Part shown: positions 38,203 to 48,538 of the stretch, piece after piece
How positions within the stretch are numbered: the first letter of the stretch is position 1
Layout: each line of letters starts with the position of its first letter
Origin: Photobacterium chitinilyticum
Lineage (GTDB): Bacteria > Pseudomonadota > Gammaproteobacteria > Enterobacterales > Vibrionaceae
NCBI RefSeq assembly: GCF_004104355.1
Contig: NZ_RJLM01000016.1
Coordinates: 18,482 to 82,481, forward strand
Length of the DNA stretch: 64,000 nucleotides
Direction of reading: 5' to 3'
Program-made: the position numbers and the translations under genes
The notes under the pieces: model-generated
The model's input: the letters and a program-made list of their open reading frames with translations, nothing else
Database searches by the model: none
What the model was told of the DNA's origin: nothing

Positions 38203-39099
38203 TTAGCTTTCCTGCTTGTTCAGGTGCACATCCATTTGCGGATAAGGTATACCAATATTCTCTTTATCGAGCTCTTCTTTGATAGCCTGTAGCAAATCAA
38301 AATAAACGCCCCAATAATCTACAGTATTCACCCATGGACGAACCACAAAATTCACCGACGAATCAGCCAAGGCTACGACACCAATGGTAGGTTCCGGATC
38401 TTTCAGCACCCGCGACTCGGCGTTAACCACACGGGTCAGCACTTCTTTGGTTTTTTTCAGATCCGCATCGTAAGACACACCAATCACAAAATCGATACGA
38501 CGTGTTTTATGATGTGAATAGTTAGTGATCGCACTACCAATTACTGCGCCATTCGGTACTACAACCATTTTATTATCCGGTGTACACAGTACTGTTGAAA
38601 AAATTTGAATCGATTCAACCGAACCGGCTACGCCACCGATTTCAACATAGTCACCAGATTTGAAGGGACGGAAAGCAACAATCAATACGCCTGCGGCAAA
38701 GTTTGATAGTGACCCCTGCAAAGCCAGGCCAACGGCAAGACCTGCGGCACCGATCACTGCGACGACAGAAGCAGTCTGGACACCGATTCGTCCCAGAGCG
38801 GCAATCAGAACAATGACAAATAATAGATAGCGTACTAATGAGTGTAGAAACTCGACAACCGCTTCATCCATATCTTTCTTGCGCAGCACCTTCGCTACGC
38901 CGTTGGCAATCCCCTTGGTGATCATGTTACCAATGAACAAAATCAATAGGGCCGAAAGAACATTCACCCCATATTGGATCAGGAGCTCTTGGTTATCGGC
39001 AACCCAAGTACCTGCATTCAATACGCCGTTGGTTAACTCATTATCCTTAATGGTTTCGACAACGGTATCCGTTACGGTTTCCGCGACACTTTCACTCAT
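38203..39099 (-). CDS. mscS: Small-conductance mechanosensitive channel MscS
   Basis: Heptameric channel that opens under membrane tension on osmotic downshock. 298 residues: three membrane helices (about 35-55, 72-95, 100-125), with the pore-lining TM3 in VVAVIGAAGLAVGLALQGSL and GAGV-type glycine pattern, and the cytoplasmic beta domain (FRPFKSGDYVEIGGVAGSV). Between fbaA and yggE/argO as in E. coli. Confidence 0.97.
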   Translation of the reverse strand: MSESVAETVTDTVVETIKDNELTNGVLNAGTWVADNQELLIQYGVNVLSALLILFIGNMITKGIANGVAKVLRKKDMDEAVVEFLHSLVRYLLFVIVLIAALGRIGVQTASVVAVIGAAGLAVGLALQGSLSNFAAGVLIVAFRPFKSGDYVEIGGVAGSVESIQIFSTVLCTPDNKMVVVPNGAVIGSAITNYSHHKTRRIDFVIGVSYDADLKKTKEVLTRVVNAESRVLKDPEPTIGVVALADSSVNFVVRPWVNTVDYWGVYFDLLQAIKEELDKENIGIPYPQMDVHLNKQES

Positions 39100-39308
39100 A
39101 CTAATCTCTTCCTGCTAACATTATTCTTATCCCACAATAGGTTATAGCTGCATAAATAAACTTAGTCCTAATAACACCAAATCCTTACGCAATCACCACT
39201 ATAACTGTGAATTTTAGTGTGAAGCAATCATTTGCGGGCAAGATAATAATCCTGGCTTTATCTACCACCAACAGAAAGTACACCAAGAAATAAAATAGCC
39301 TTAAAACG

Positions 39309-39334
39309 AAAAAAGCCCGCTAATGCGGGCTTTT
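39309..39334 (-). terminator. Terminator of the epd-pgk-fbaA operon
   Basis: GCCCGC/GCGGGC stem with loop of four, followed on the minus strand by six T, 25 bp past the fbaA stop. Confidence 0.88.
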
Positions 39335-39358
39335 GAATTTTAAGCGCTGGACGTTAAA

Positions 39359-40435
39359 TTATAGTACGTCGATTGCGTTAAGGTCAGCAAATGCCTTCTC
39401 AAGACGAGTAACCATAGAAGCCTGACCAGCACGTAGCCATACGCGTGGATCGTAGAACTTCTTGTTTGGCGCAGCTTCGCCAGTTGGGTTACCGATTTGA
39501 CCTTGTAGGAATTCGCGGTTTGCAGCTTCGTAAGTACGGATACCGTCCCACGTTGCCCACTGCGTATCAGTATCGATGTTCATTTTGATAACACCGTAGC
39601 CGATAGACTCTTGGATTTCAGCTTCTGAAGAACCTGAACCACCGTGGAATACGAAGTTTAGAGCGTTAGGTGCAATACCGAACTTCTCTGCACAGTATGC
39701 CTGAGAGTCACGTAGGATAGTTGGAGTCAGTACAACGTTACCCGCCTGGTAAACACCGTGTACGTTACCGAAAGAAGCTGCGATAGTGAAACGTGGGCTG
39801 ATAGCCATTAGTTTCTCGTATGCGTAAGCAACATCTTCAGGAGAAGTGTAAAGCTCAGATGCGTCCATATCAGAGTTATCAACGCCGTCTTCTTCACCAC
39901 CAGTACAACCTAGTTCGATTTCTAGCGTCATACCCATCTTAGCCATACGCTCAAGGTACTTGCCTGAGATTTCGATGTTGTCTTCTAGAGACTCTTCAGA
40001 AAGGTCGATCATGTGAGAAGAGAATAGAGGCTTGCCAGTTTGTGCGAAGAACTCTTCACCAGCGTCTAGTAGACCGTCAATCCATGGAAGCAGTTTCTTA
40101 GCAGCGTGGTCAGTGTGAAGGATCACAGGAACGCCGTAAGAAGCAGCAACAGCGTGTACGTATTTCGCACCCGCTACAGCACCAAGGACTTGTGCACCTT
40201 GACCTTCAAGTTTCACGCCTTTACCAGCGAAGAAACCAGCACCACCGTTAGAGAACTGAACAACAACTGGAGCTTTAACTTTAGAAGCAGCTTCAAGAAC
40301 GCCGTTGATTGAATCAGTGTTAACTACGTTTACCGCAGGAAGAGCAAAGTTGTTCTCTTTTGCTACTTCAAATACTTTCTGTACGTCGTCGCCAGAAATC
40401 ACACCAGGTTTTACGAAATCGAAGATCTTAGACAT
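39359..40435 (-). CDS. fbaA: Class II fructose-bisphosphate aldolase
   Basis: Zn-dependent aldolase cleaving fructose-1,6-bisphosphate in glycolysis. From MSKIFDFVKPGVISGDD it has 358 residues (E. coli 359); the open frame upstream of this ATG is non-coding. The Zn site is VILHTDHAAK; also SSHMIDLSEESLEDN, CTGGEEDGVDNSDMD and FHGGSGSS. AGGA-type ribosome site (ATAGGAC) upstream. Codons are highly biased, as in strongly expressed genes. It has its own promoter besides any epd-pgk read-through. Confidence 0.99.
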   Translation of the reverse strand: MSKIFDFVKPGVISGDDVQKVFEVAKENNFALPAVNVVNTDSINGVLEAASKVKAPVVVQFSNGGAGFFAGKGVKLEGQGAQVLGAVAGAKYVHAVAASYGVPVILHTDHAAKKLLPWIDGLLDAGEEFFAQTGKPLFSSHMIDLSEESLEDNIEISGKYLERMAKMGMTLEIELGCTGGEEDGVDNSDMDASELYTSPEDVAYAYEKLMAISPRFTIAASFGNVHGVYQAGNVVLTPTILRDSQAYCAEKFGIAPNALNFVFHGGSGSSEAEIQESIGYGVIKMNIDTDTQWATWDGIRTYEAANREFLQGQIGNPTGEAAPNKKFYDPRVWLRAGQASMVTRLEKAFADLNAIDVL

Positions 40436-40482
40436 AACAATAGTCCTATTTACCTTGTTGTCTGTATTAAATATAAATCTGT

Positions 40483-40543
40483 GCAAACGTTTGCTACTAG
40501 GCCAGTATTCTATAAAAACTTGATCTAATTCACAAACGTTTAT
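40483..40543 (-). promoter_or_regulatory. fbaA promoter with two PurR-like operators
   Basis: On the minus strand TTGTGA (40530-40535) and TAGAAT (40507-40512) are 17 bases apart. A perfect GCAAACGTTTGC palindrome (40483-40494) falls just past the expected transcription start, and a half-matching ACAAACGTTTAT (40532-40543) overlaps the -35. The spacing of 49 bp between centres would suit a looping repressor. Confidence 0.55.
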
Positions 40544-40574
40544 CGGCGGGAGCACCGCTCCCGCCCAAAATTAA

Positions 40575-41738
40575 TTACGCTTTTGCACGCTCTTCAAGCA
40601 TAGCAACGGCAGGTAGTACTTTACCTTCAACGAACTCAAGGAACGCACCGCCACCAGTTGAGATGTAAGAAACATCTGCTTTGATACCGAACTTATCGAT
40701 AGCAGCTAGTGTGTCACCGCCACCCGCAACAGAGAAGCCAGCTGATTCCGCGATTGCTTTAGAAATGCCAGCAGTACCTGCTTCGAAGTTTTTGAACTCG
40801 AATACGCCAACTGGACCATTCCAAAGAATAGTTTTTGCGTTGCCGATGATTTCAGCAAGAGCAGCAGTTGAATCTGGGCCAAGGTCGAAGATCATGTCGT
40901 CGTCTTGAACGTCAGCAACGTTTTTGATTTCAGCTTCTGCGTTTTCATCGAATGCTTTCGCACATGCAACATCAGTAGCAACTGGAATTGCACACTCTTT
41001 CATTAGTTTTTGTGCAGTTTCAACTAGGTCTGCTTCGTATAGAGACTTACCTACGTTGTGACCTTCAGCAGCGATGAATGTATTCGCGATACCACCACCA
41101 ACAACCAATTGGTCAGCGATTTTAGAAAGTGACTCAAGAACAGTAAGCTTAGTAGAAACTTTTGAACCACCAACGATAGCAACAAGCGGACGAGCAGGGT
41201 TGTCCATTGCTTTACCTAGTGCTTCAAGCTCAGCAGCAAGAAGAGGACCGGCACATGCTACAGGAGCATGAGTACCTACACCGTGAGTTGAAGCTTGCGC
41301 ACGGTGAGCCGTACCGAATGCGTCCATCACGAAAATGTCACATAGTGCAGCGTATTTCTTAGATAGCTCTTCTTCGTTCTTCTTCTCGCCCTTGTTGAAA
41401 CGAACGTTTTCAAGAACAACTAGCTCACCTGCGTTTAGCTCTAGGCCGTCTAGGTAATCTTTCGCTAGTTTAACATCGCAATCCAATGCGTCGTTTAGGT
41501 AGTTAACTACAGGAGCTAGAGAGAACTCTTCTGCATATTCGCCTTCAGTCGGACGACCCAGGTGAGAAGTAACCATTACTTTCGCGCCAGCTTCCAGGCA
41601 TAGCTTGATAGTAGGAAGAGATGCAAGGATACGTGCATCTGATGTTACTTTTCCGTCTTTTACTGGTACGTTTAGGTCAGCACGGATAAATACGCGTTTA
41701 CCTGCAAGTTCCAGGTCAGTCATCTTGATTACAGACAT
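40575..41738 (-). CDS. pgk: Phosphoglycerate kinase
   Basis: Makes ATP from 1,3-bisphosphoglycerate. From the ATG of [14 protein letters not shown] it has 387 residues, the E. coli length. [16 protein letters not shown] and [12 protein letters not shown] are N-domain signatures; [19 protein letters not shown] and [12 protein letters not shown] form the nucleotide site. AGAGGACAAACC precedes the ATG. Between epd and fbaA, same strand. Confidence 0.99.
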   Translation of the reverse strand: MSVIKMTDLELAGKRVFIRADLNVPVKDGKVTSDARILASLPTIKLCLEAGAKVMVTSHLGRPTEGEYAEEFSLAPVVNYLNDALDCDVKLAKDYLDGLELNAGELVVLENVRFNKGEKKNEEELSKKYAALCDIFVMDAFGTAHRAQASTHGVGTHAPVACAGPLLAAELEALGKAMDNPARPLVAIVGGSKVSTKLTVLESLSKIADQLVVGGGIANTFIAAEGHNVGKSLYEADLVETAQKLMKECAIPVATDVACAKAFDENAEAEIKNVADVQDDDMIFDLGPDSTAALAEIIGNAKTILWNGPVGVFEFKNFEAGTAGISKAIAESAGFSVAGGGDTLAAIDKFGIKADVSYISTGGGAFLEFVEGKVLPAVAMLEERAKA

Positions 41739-41819
41739 GGTTTGTCCTCTCAACATTAATTAATTTAAAAATCAAAGTTTTGTCGGCCCGGCGTCACTGC
41801 CAAGCCCAATAATTCATTG

Positions 41820-42875
41820 TTACAGCTTTTCTGCTGTTGCTACGCAACTTTCCGTTGCGTGCATAGCCAATACGGTGTCTAGCATCCGGTTGGCAAATCC
41901 CCATTCGTTATCACACCACACCAACAACTTAATTAGATGCTGGTTACTGACACGAGTTTGAGTGCCATCGACAATCGCGCTATGAGGATCGTGATTGAAG
42001 TCAATTGAAACAAGTGGTGCTTCGGTGTAATCAACTATGTTAGCTAATGTACAACGAGACGCCTCTGCCAGTGATTGATTTACGTCATTAACTTTCACAT
42101 TTGTTTTAACTGTGACACTTAAATCCATCGCGGTGACGTTAATTGTCGGCACGCGCACAGAGATCGCTTCAAATTTGTCAGAAAATTTCGGAAATATACG
42201 GCCAATACCAAGATGAAGTTTAGTATCGACAGGGATAATTGACTGACTGGCAGCGCGAGTACGGCGTAAATCGGAGTGGTAGGCGTCGATAACCTGCTGG
42301 TCATTCATCGCGGAGTGAATCGTAGTAATGGTGCCTGACTCAATACCGAAGGTATCATCCAATACCTTGATAACCGGGACAATGCAATTGGTAGTACAGG
42401 AACCGTTGGACACAATACAGTGCTCAGGCTTGAGCGAGTCATGGTTCACACCATAAATAATGGTGTTGTCGATATCACTGTCGGCCGGGTGAGAGAATAA
42501 CACTTTGCGGGCACCCGCTTTTATGTGCGCCTCACCGTCAGCCCGAGAACCATAGATACCGGTACAGTCGAGTACAATGTCGACATCAAGATCTTGCCAC
42601 GGTAACAGGTTTATTTCGGGTTGGTGGAGAATTCGGATGCTGTCCTGCTCACCATTTTCATGGGCAATAAACAGGTGCTCCTGGTCATGAGAGACAGGCT
42701 TATGAAAGCGTCCATGGCTGGTGTCATACTGCAACAGGTGAGCCATTGCTTCAGGCTCAGCCAATTCGTTGACTGCCACGACTTTTATCTGGTGATGTTT
42801 GCCGCTTTCATACAATGCGCGAAGCACACTGCGTCCGATACGGCCAAATCCATTAATTGCGACTTTAAGTGTCAT
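41820..42875 (-). CDS. epd: Erythrose-4-phosphate dehydrogenase
   Basis: NAD-dependent oxidation of erythrose-4-P to erythronate-4-P for vitamin B6 synthesis (feeding PdxB and finally PdxJ, also in this window). 351 residues of the GAPDH family: [17 protein letters not shown] and the catalytic cysteine in [14 protein letters not shown]. Differences from GapA and its place before pgk-fbaA point to Epd. First gene of the epd-pgk-fbaA operon. Confidence 0.95.
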   Translation of the reverse strand: MTLKVAINGFGRIGRSVLRALYESGKHHQIKVVAVNELAEPEAMAHLLQYDTSHGRFHKPVSHDQEHLFIAHENGEQDSIRILHQPEINLLPWQDLDVDIVLDCTGIYGSRADGEAHIKAGARKVLFSHPADSDIDNTIIYGVNHDSLKPEHCIVSNGSCTTNCIVPVIKVLDDTFGIESGTITTIHSAMNDQQVIDAYHSDLRRTRAASQSIIPVDTKLHLGIGRIFPKFSDKFEAISVRVPTINVTAMDLSVTVKTNVKVNDVNQSLAEASRCTLANIVDYTEAPLVSIDFNHDPHSAIVDGTQTRVSNQHLIKLLVWCDNEWGFANRMLDTVLAMHATESCVATAEKL

Positions 42876-42940
42876 ATCCGTGCTACATATTTACTAAGCC
42901 GCGTTAGTGTATACCAAGCAAAGCTCAGAATCACCCTAAT

Positions 42941-42956
42941 TGTGACAGCTATCACC
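42941..42956 (-). promoter_or_regulatory. CRP-like site upstream of epd
   Basis: TGTGACAGCTATCACC matches TGTGA-N6-TCACA except for the last base. Centred about 73 bp upstream of the epd ATG. The E. coli epd operon has a CRP-dependent promoter. Confidence 0.55.
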
Positions 42957-43061
42957 TCGCGAGTAAAAAACATAGCAAGATCATAGCGATAAATTAATAT
43001 TTAACCATCTAAATGCACCAAGCAATGCGCCAAAATAGAATTTTTCGCCTGTGAGAGACAC

Positions 43062-43091
43062 AAAAAAGGCCTCCGAGGGAGGCCTTTTTTT
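43062..43091 (-). terminator. Terminator after tktA
   Basis: GGCCTCC/GGAGGCC stem with a 3-nt loop between A6 and T7 runs; it can act in both directions. It separates tktA from the epd operon. Confidence 0.9.
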
Positions 43092-43168
43092 CATTCTTCG
43101 AAATAAATCACTTAAGTCAGTACAAAAACTATCTTAAGGATTCATTCGGAATGTGCCAATTCATAGAA

Positions 43169-45166
43169 TTAGGCTAATAGCTCTTTAGCTGTCTCTACGA
43201 CGTTCTCAACAGTGAAGCCGAACATCTTAAACAACTCACCTGCAGGAGCAGATTCACCGAAGGTTGTCATACCGATAATACGGCCGTCAAAACCAACATA
43301 CTTATACCAGAAGTCAGCAATACCTGCTTCAACAGCGACACGAGCTGTGACATCTGATGGCAGAACTGCTTCACGGTAGGCTGCATCTTGCTTGTCGAAT
43401 GCATCCGTTGCCGGCATAGAAACAACGCGAACATTACGGCCTTCCGCCGTTAGCTGAGCGGCAGCCGCTACAACCAGCTCAACTTCAGAACCTGTTGCGA
43501 TAAGGATCAGTTCCGGCTTGCCTTTACAATCCTTCAGGATGTAACCACCCTTGGCGATGTTAGCTACTTGCTCTGCATCACGTGGCTGTTGTGCCAAGTT
43601 TTGGCGCGAGAAGATTAGCGATGTTGGGCCATCTTTGCGCTCGATAGCCAATTTCCAAGCCACCGCTGATTCAACCTGATCACATGGACGCCATGTACTC
43701 ATATTAGGTGTCAGACGTAGCGACGCAATTTGCTCTACCGGCTGGTGTGTAGGACCATCTTCACCCAGACCGATTGAGTCGTGAGTGTAAACCTGGATGT
43801 TCTGCACTTTCATCAGTGCAGCCATGCGCATTGCGTTACGTGCGTATTCCATGAACATGAGGAATGTCGCGCCGTACGGTACGAAACCACCGTGAAGGGC
43901 GATACCGTTCATGATTGCCGTCATACCGAACTCACGTACACCGTAGTGAATGTAGTTACCGGCAAAATCTTTAGCAGTCAAAGACTTAGAGCCAGACCAC
44001 ATTGTCAGGTTAGACGGAGCAAGGTCAGCAGAGCCGCCCATGAACTCAGGAAGCATAGCACCGAACGCTTCCAGTGCATTCTGAGAGGCTTTACGCGATG
44101 CGATATTGGCAGGGTTAGCTTGCAGATCAGCAATGATTGCATTGGCTTTCTCTTCCCACTGTGCAGGAAGATCACCAACGGTACGGCGTTTGAATTCTGC
44201 CGCAAGTTCCGGGTAAGCCGCTGCGTATGCTGCGAATTTCTCATCCCATGCTGCTTCTTTTGCTGCGCCCGCTTCTTTCGCATTCCACTCAGCCGCAATA
44301 TTGGCAGGAATATCGAAAGGACCGTGCTCCCAGCCTAGTGCGGCCTTAGTTGCTGCAATTTCTTCAGCACCCAGTGGCGCACCGTGGCAGTCGTGCGTAC
44401 CCGCTTTGTTTGGTGAACCAAAACCAATAACAGTCTTGGTACAAATCAGTGTTGGTTTGTCTGTTTCTGCTTTTGCCGCTTCAATTGCTGCATTGATTGC
44501 ATCAGCATCGTGGCCATCAACAGCAGGAATAACGTGCCAGCCGTAAGCTTCAAAACGCTTTGGCGTGTCGTCAGAGAACCAACCTTCTACTTCACCGTCG
44601 ATAGAGATACCGTTGTCATCCCAGAAGGCAACCAACTTGCCTAGGCCCAATGTACCAGCCAGCGAACACGCTTCGTGAGAAATACCTTCCATCAGACAGC
44701 CATCACCCATAAACACGTATGTGTTGTGGTCAACGATGTCGTGGCCTTCACGGTTGAACTGTGCAGCAAGGGCTTTTTCAGCCATAGCCATACCAACACC
44801 GTTAGTAATACCTTGGCCTAAAGGACCTGTTGTCGTTTCAATACCCGGCGCATAACCATACTCAGGATGACCCGGTGTTTTTGAATGAAGCTGGCGGAAG
44901 CTCTTCAGATCATCAATCGACAGGTCATAGCCTGTAAGATGAAGCAGCGAATAAATAAGCATTGAACCGTGGCCGTTAGAAAGGATAAAACGGTCGCGAT
45001 CAGCCCACTGTGGGTTTTGTGGGTTGTGGTTCATGTGGCCACGCCACAGTACTTCAGCGATATCTGCCATACCCATCGGTGCACCAGGGTGGCCAGAGTT
45101 GGCTTGTTGAACACCATCCATGCTCAGGGCACGGATTGCATTGGCAAGTTCTTTACGTGAAGACAT
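43169..45166 (-). CDS. tktA: Transketolase
   Basis: TPP enzyme moving two-carbon units in the pentose phosphate pathway. 665 residues, close to E. coli TktA (663). Seen: [18 protein letters not shown], the TPP motif [13 protein letters not shown] then [44 protein letters not shown]. Strong codon bias. Single gene, divergent from metK with a 394-bp control region that holds a perfect PurR-consensus site. Confidence 0.99.
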   Translation of the reverse strand: MSSRKELANAIRALSMDGVQQANSGHPGAPMGMADIAEVLWRGHMNHNPQNPQWADRDRFILSNGHGSMLIYSLLHLTGYDLSIDDLKSFRQLHSKTPGHPEYGYAPGIETTTGPLGQGITNGVGMAMAEKALAAQFNREGHDIVDHNTYVFMGDGCLMEGISHEACSLAGTLGLGKLVAFWDDNGISIDGEVEGWFSDDTPKRFEAYGWHVIPAVDGHDADAINAAIEAAKAETDKPTLICTKTVIGFGSPNKAGTHDCHGAPLGAEEIAATKAALGWEHGPFDIPANIAAEWNAKEAGAAKEAAWDEKFAAYAAAYPELAAEFKRRTVGDLPAQWEEKANAIIADLQANPANIASRKASQNALEAFGAMLPEFMGGSADLAPSNLTMWSGSKSLTAKDFAGNYIHYGVREFGMTAIMNGIALHGGFVPYGATFLMFMEYARNAMRMAALMKVQNIQVYTHDSIGLGEDGPTHQPVEQIASLRLTPNMSTWRPCDQVESAVAWKLAIERKDGPTSLIFSRQNLAQQPRDAEQVANIAKGGYILKDCKGKPELILIATGSEVELVVAAAAQLTAEGRNVRVVSMPATDAFDKQDAAYREAVLPSDVTARVAVEAGIADFWYKYVGFDGRIIGMTTFGESAPAGELFKMFGFTVENVVETAKELLA

Positions 45167-45362
45167 GTCTGCTCCAGAAATTCGTAGACTGTATATTTAG
45201 TGGCTAGCTGCTCGCAAACGCATAACAAATAACCATGATTCGGCGGGCGGGTATTGTCGCAAAGTCTACCCCTGGACTGCAATCGTTTTCCTGAAGAAAA
45301 TAACCTTCATTTCAATAAGCTGGCAAGACATCCAGGTAATAATTTGATGTTAACACCCTGAA

Positions 45363-45378
45363 AGGTAAACGTTTGCTT
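45363..45378 (-). promoter_or_regulatory. PurR-consensus operator between tktA and metK
   Basis: On the minus strand AAGCAAACGTTTACCT fits ANGCAANCGTTTNCNT at every defined base. It is 197 bp from the tktA ATG and 34 bp upstream of the metK -35, so it probably acts on tktA. Confidence 0.6.
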
Positions 45379-45411
45379 TGCGATTTTACTATCACCTTAC
45401 TATTCATGGTG

Positions 45412-45479
45412 TTGATTTTAAACTTGATATGAGTATTATAGCCGTCTAGACGGAGGTAGCTCTATACATTCAAACGTAT
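45412..45479 (+). promoter_or_regulatory. metK promoter with tandem MetJ boxes
   Basis: TTGATT (45412-45417) and TATTAT (45434-45439) with a 16-base spacer. From 45440 five 8-mers run in register against AGACGTCT: AGCCGTCT (7 of 8), AGACGGAG (5), GTAGCTCT (4), ATACATTC (4), AAACGTAT (6). Met operators are tandem 8-bp boxes, so MetJ repression by SAM is expected. A 9-bp inverted repeat AAACGTATA/TATACGTTT (45472-45493) also lies in the leader. Confidence 0.62.
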
Positions 45480-45560
45480 ACCCATATACGTTTTGCTTAT
45501 GAAAGCCTTTCATTTAAGAGCTCCTTGTTATCAACTTAAGCCATAAGAGTGAGTGTACGC

Positions 45561-46715
45561 ATGTCAAAGCACCTGTTTACTTCTGAGTCAGTATCAGAAG
45601 GTCATCCGGATAAAATTGCCGATCAAATTTCTGATGCAGTCCTGGATGCGATCCTGGAACAAGACCCAAAAGCACGTGTTGCTTGTGAGACTTACGTAAA
45701 AACCGGCATGGTGATGGTTGGTGGTGAAATTACGACTTCAGCCTGGGTTGATATCGAAGAAATTACCCGTCAAACAGTACGCGAAATCGGCTATGTAAAC
45801 TCAGAAATGGGTTTTGATGCCAACTCTTGTGCGGTACTGAGCGCAATCGGCAAACAATCTCCTGATATCAATCAGGGTGTTGACCGTGAAGATCCTCGTG
45901 AACTTGGTGCCGGCGACCAAGGTATCATGTTCGGTTATGCGACCAACGAAACTGACGTTCTAATGCCAGCGCCTGTAACGTATGCTCACCGTCTCGTTGA
46001 GCGTCAGGCTAAAGTCCGTAAAAACGGCACACTTCCTTGGCTACGCCCAGATGCAAAGAGCCAGGTAACTTTCGCATACGATCAAGGCAAGATTGTCGGT
46101 ATTGATGCGGTTGTTCTGTCGACTCAGCACAGTGAAAGCATCGAGCTACCCGTTCTGCAAGAAGCGGTAATGGAAGAGATCATCAAGCCAGTTCTTCCGG
46201 CTGAATGGCTAAACAAAGATACCAAGTTCTTCATCAATCCAACCGGCCGTTTTGTTATCGGTGGCCCAATGGGTGACTGTGGTCTAACTGGCCGTAAAAT
46301 CATTGTTGATACCTACGGCGGCGCAGCGCGTCACGGTGGTGGTGCTTTCTCTGGTAAAGATCCATCAAAAGTTGACCGTTCTGCTGCTTACGCTGCTCGT
46401 TATGTTGCCAAAAACATTGTTGCTGCTGGCTTGGCTGAGCGCTGTGAAATTCAGCTGTCTTATGCTATTGGTGTTGCTGATCCAACATCTATCATGGTTG
46501 AGACTTTCGGTACTGAAAAAGTGTCTCACGACGTTATTGTGGAAGCAGTACGCCAGCACTTTGACCTACGTCCATACGGCCTGATCGAAATGCTCGACCT
46601 ACTTCAGCCTATCTACCAGAAGACGGCTGCCTACGGCCACTTCGGTCGTGAAGAATTCCCTTGGGAAGCAACAGACAAAGCTGAAATGCTGCGCGACTTC
46701 GCCAACATTAAGTAA
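45561..46715 (+). CDS. metK: S-adenosylmethionine synthetase
   Basis: Makes SAM from methionine and ATP. From the ATG of [18 protein letters not shown] it has 384 residues, the E. coli length; a GTG four codons earlier is less likely. [12 protein letters not shown] is the ATP signature, and [16 protein letters not shown] the P-loop-like signature. High codon bias. Followed by a strong terminator. Confidence 0.99.
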   Translation: MSKHLFTSESVSEGHPDKIADQISDAVLDAILEQDPKARVACETYVKTGMVMVGGEITTSAWVDIEEITRQTVREIGYVNSEMGFDANSCAVLSAIGKQSPDINQGVDREDPRELGAGDQGIMFGYATNETDVLMPAPVTYAHRLVERQAKVRKNGTLPWLRPDAKSQVTFAYDQGKIVGIDAVVLSTQHSESIELPVLQEAVMEEIIKPVLPAEWLNKDTKFFINPTGRFVIGGPMGDCGLTGRKIIVDTYGGAARHGGGAFSGKDPSKVDRSAAYAARYVAKNIVAAGLAERCEIQLSYAIGVADPTSIMVETFGTEKVSHDVIVEAVRQHFDLRPYGLIEMLDLLQPIYQKTAAYGHFGREEFPWEATDKAEMLRDFANIK

Positions 46716-46733
46716 GCGACAACGCACAGGTTT

Positions 46734-46761
46734 AAAAAAGGAAGCTTCGGCTTCCTTTTTT
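46734..46761 (+). terminator. Terminator after metK
   Basis: GGAAGC-TTCG-GCTTCC stem with a stable TTCG tetraloop, between six A and six T. Confidence 0.92.
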
Positions 46762-46879
46762 GGTTCTATAGTTCTTGCCAGTTGCTTGAATGCTTTACTC
46801 TTCCCCCTTTTCAAGCACTCGCATCTCGCCCCTGATTTATCTATACTCCCCCTTCCACTAGCAACACTCGAAACTGTCT

Positions 46880-47359
46880 ATGTCCTCTCTACAATCCCAA
46901 GTTATCGCCAAGGTCGAGCAATGTATCCAGCATGCCAACCAGCGCCTCAATAAGCGTTTGCGAATACCGACAGTCAGTTTTAGACAACGGGGCAAAATTG
47001 CGGGCAGTGCCCGTCTACAGGCCTGGGAGGTACATTTCAATCCGGTATTGCTGGAAGAAAATCCGCAGGCATTCCTCAACGAGGTTGTCCCCCACGAAAT
47101 CGCCCACCTTGTCACTTTCAAACTATTTGGCAAGGTACGTCCCCATGGTCGCGAATGGCAGATCATGATGACCGAGGTCTTTGGTATCCCGGCTCGCACA
47201 ACCCATAGCTTTGACGTGTCCTCGGTACAGGGTGACACTTACCGATACCGATGTAACTGTAGCGAGCACCAACTCACGGTTCGCCGCCACAACAAAATAC
47301 TACGCAAACAGGCAACCTATCACTGCAGACGATGCCAACAGCCTCTGCAGGCTATTTAG
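46880..47359 (+). CDS. sprT: SprT family zinc metalloprotease-like protein
   Basis: 159 residues with the HExxH motif PHEIAHLV (His72, Glu73, His76) and a C-terminal zinc ribbon (YRCNC and YHCRRCQQP). SprT (YggI) in E. coli has no proven substrate; the related SPRTN of eukaryotes degrades DNA-protein crosslinks. It lies between metK and endA, as in E. coli. Confidence 0.93.
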   Translation: MSSLQSQVIAKVEQCIQHANQRLNKRLRIPTVSFRQRGKIAGSARLQAWEVHFNPVLLEENPQAFLNEVVPHEIAHLVTFKLFGKVRPHGREWQIMMTEVFGIPARTTHSFDVSSVQGDTYRYRCNCSEHQLTVRRHNKILRKQATYHCRRCQQPLQAI

Positions 47360-47492
47360 CCATCATATTTCTCCCCCCCTTCTTTCTTGTTCAAAAGAAT
47401 TGTAATTATTAATCCTAAAAAGAGTGAACTGCTTCTAAAAACCATTTTCAATGATAGTCTTATCAGATAAATGGATAACAGTAAGACGTCAC

Positions 47493-48197
47493 ATGCAATT
47501 CAATTTCAAATGGCTGAGCATCGGGTTCTTATTTCCTGCTATCGTGCTGGCCGCTCCACCATCTTCATTTAGCAAGGCAAAGAAACTCGCAGTTGGTATC
47601 TACCGGGATCATCCTGTCAGCTTCTACTGTGGCTGCGACATCGAATGGCTCGGTAAGAAGGGCGTTCCGGATCTGGATAGCTGCGGGTACCAGGTTCGCA
47701 AGCAATTGAAACGGGCCAGCCGCATCGAGTGGGAGCACGTTGTCCCGGCATGGCAGTTCGGGCACCAGTTACAATGCTGGCAAGACGGCGGACGGAAAAA
47801 ATGCCGCAAGGATCCTAAGTTTCGCAGGATGGAAGCTGATCTGCATAACCTCACCCCGGCAATAGGAGAAGTTAACGGTGATCGTTCAAACTACAATTTC
47901 CGCCCTTGGAACGGGCAGCAGGGAGCCTACTACGGCCAGTGCGAAATGAAGGTTGATTTTAAAAGTCGCCGCGTCGATCCGCCGGTTGCCGCACGCGGCG
48001 CCATTGCACGAATTTACCTGTATATGAGTGATGAATATCCATTTCGCCTGTCGAGTCAGCAGCGCCAGCTAATGAAAGCATGGAACCGGCAATATCCCGT
48101 CAACGACTGGGAGTGCGAGCGTGATAGAAGAATTGCCGATATTCAAAGCAACCATAACTCCTATGTGCTTCGCGCCTGTCAAGAGCAAGGGCTTTAG
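47493..48197 (+). CDS. endA: Endonuclease I (periplasmic/secreted)
   Basis: Periplasmic nuclease cutting double-stranded DNA. From [14 protein letters not shown] the 234-residue protein starts with a signal peptide (cut near VLAAPP); the frame is open 14 codons further. Very close to E. coli End[15 protein letters not shown], the beta-beta-alpha/metal site [44 protein letters not shown], and [12 protein letters not shown]. The cysteines that form disulfides are present. In vibrios the homologue Dns degrades extracellular DNA and limits transformation. Confidence 0.96.
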   Translation: MQFNFKWLSIGFLFPAIVLAAPPSSFSKAKKLAVGIYRDHPVSFYCGCDIEWLGKKGVPDLDSCGYQVRKQLKRASRIEWEHVVPAWQFGHQLQCWQDGGRKKCRKDPKFRRMEADLHNLTPAIGEVNGDRSNYNFRPWNGQQGAYYGQCEMKVDFKSRRVDPPVAARGAIARIYLYMSDEYPFRLSSQQRQLMKAWNRQYPVNDWECERDRRIADIQSNHNSYVLRACQEQGL

Positions 48198-48238
48198 TCG
48201 TTTGAGTATATATACACTCCTTTATCATTAGAGGGGTG

Positions 48239-48366
48239 TATACCCAAGCGAACTCATTTCTGTGTCAAATAACGTTGAAAGGGATTGCCATTCCTACCGT
48301 TATTTTTCTTGAAATGAGCACACTGGTCTCACTCTGAATCCTGTATCTTGAGGTAACTTGGGTATA
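48239..48366. repeat. ERIC-like 128-bp imperfect palindrome
   Basis: Outer ends TATACCCAAG (48239-48248) and CTTGGGTATA (48357-48366) are perfect inverted repeats. Inside, CTCATTTC pairs with GAAATGAG, AAATAACG with CGTTATTT, and AGGGAT with ATTCCT, so the whole folds as a long rod. Size (about 127 bp), TATACCC/GGGTATA ends and the CTTGAGGTAACTTGGG right end match what I know of ERIC elements. It lies between endA and rsmE. A 10-bp hairpin (48211-48242) at its left border could end endA transcription. Confidence 0.75.
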
Positions 48367-48538
48367 TTACCCCCTCATCTGGTAACACTGTTTTACTGGT
48401 AAGAAATCCTCCTCCAGCCTTGTAATTTCACCTTCCGGCATCCATGTACTACTTAACAACACCGAACTCACAACTGCATTCGCAACCAGAGTTGATATAA
48501 TGCAGCGAGATAATAATTAACAGGTTATTGAGATAGCC

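Noticed and set aside
43781-44338. 185-codon plus-strand frame antisense to tktA
   Set aside because: Shadow of the highly biased tktA codons; no ribosome site or family resemblance.
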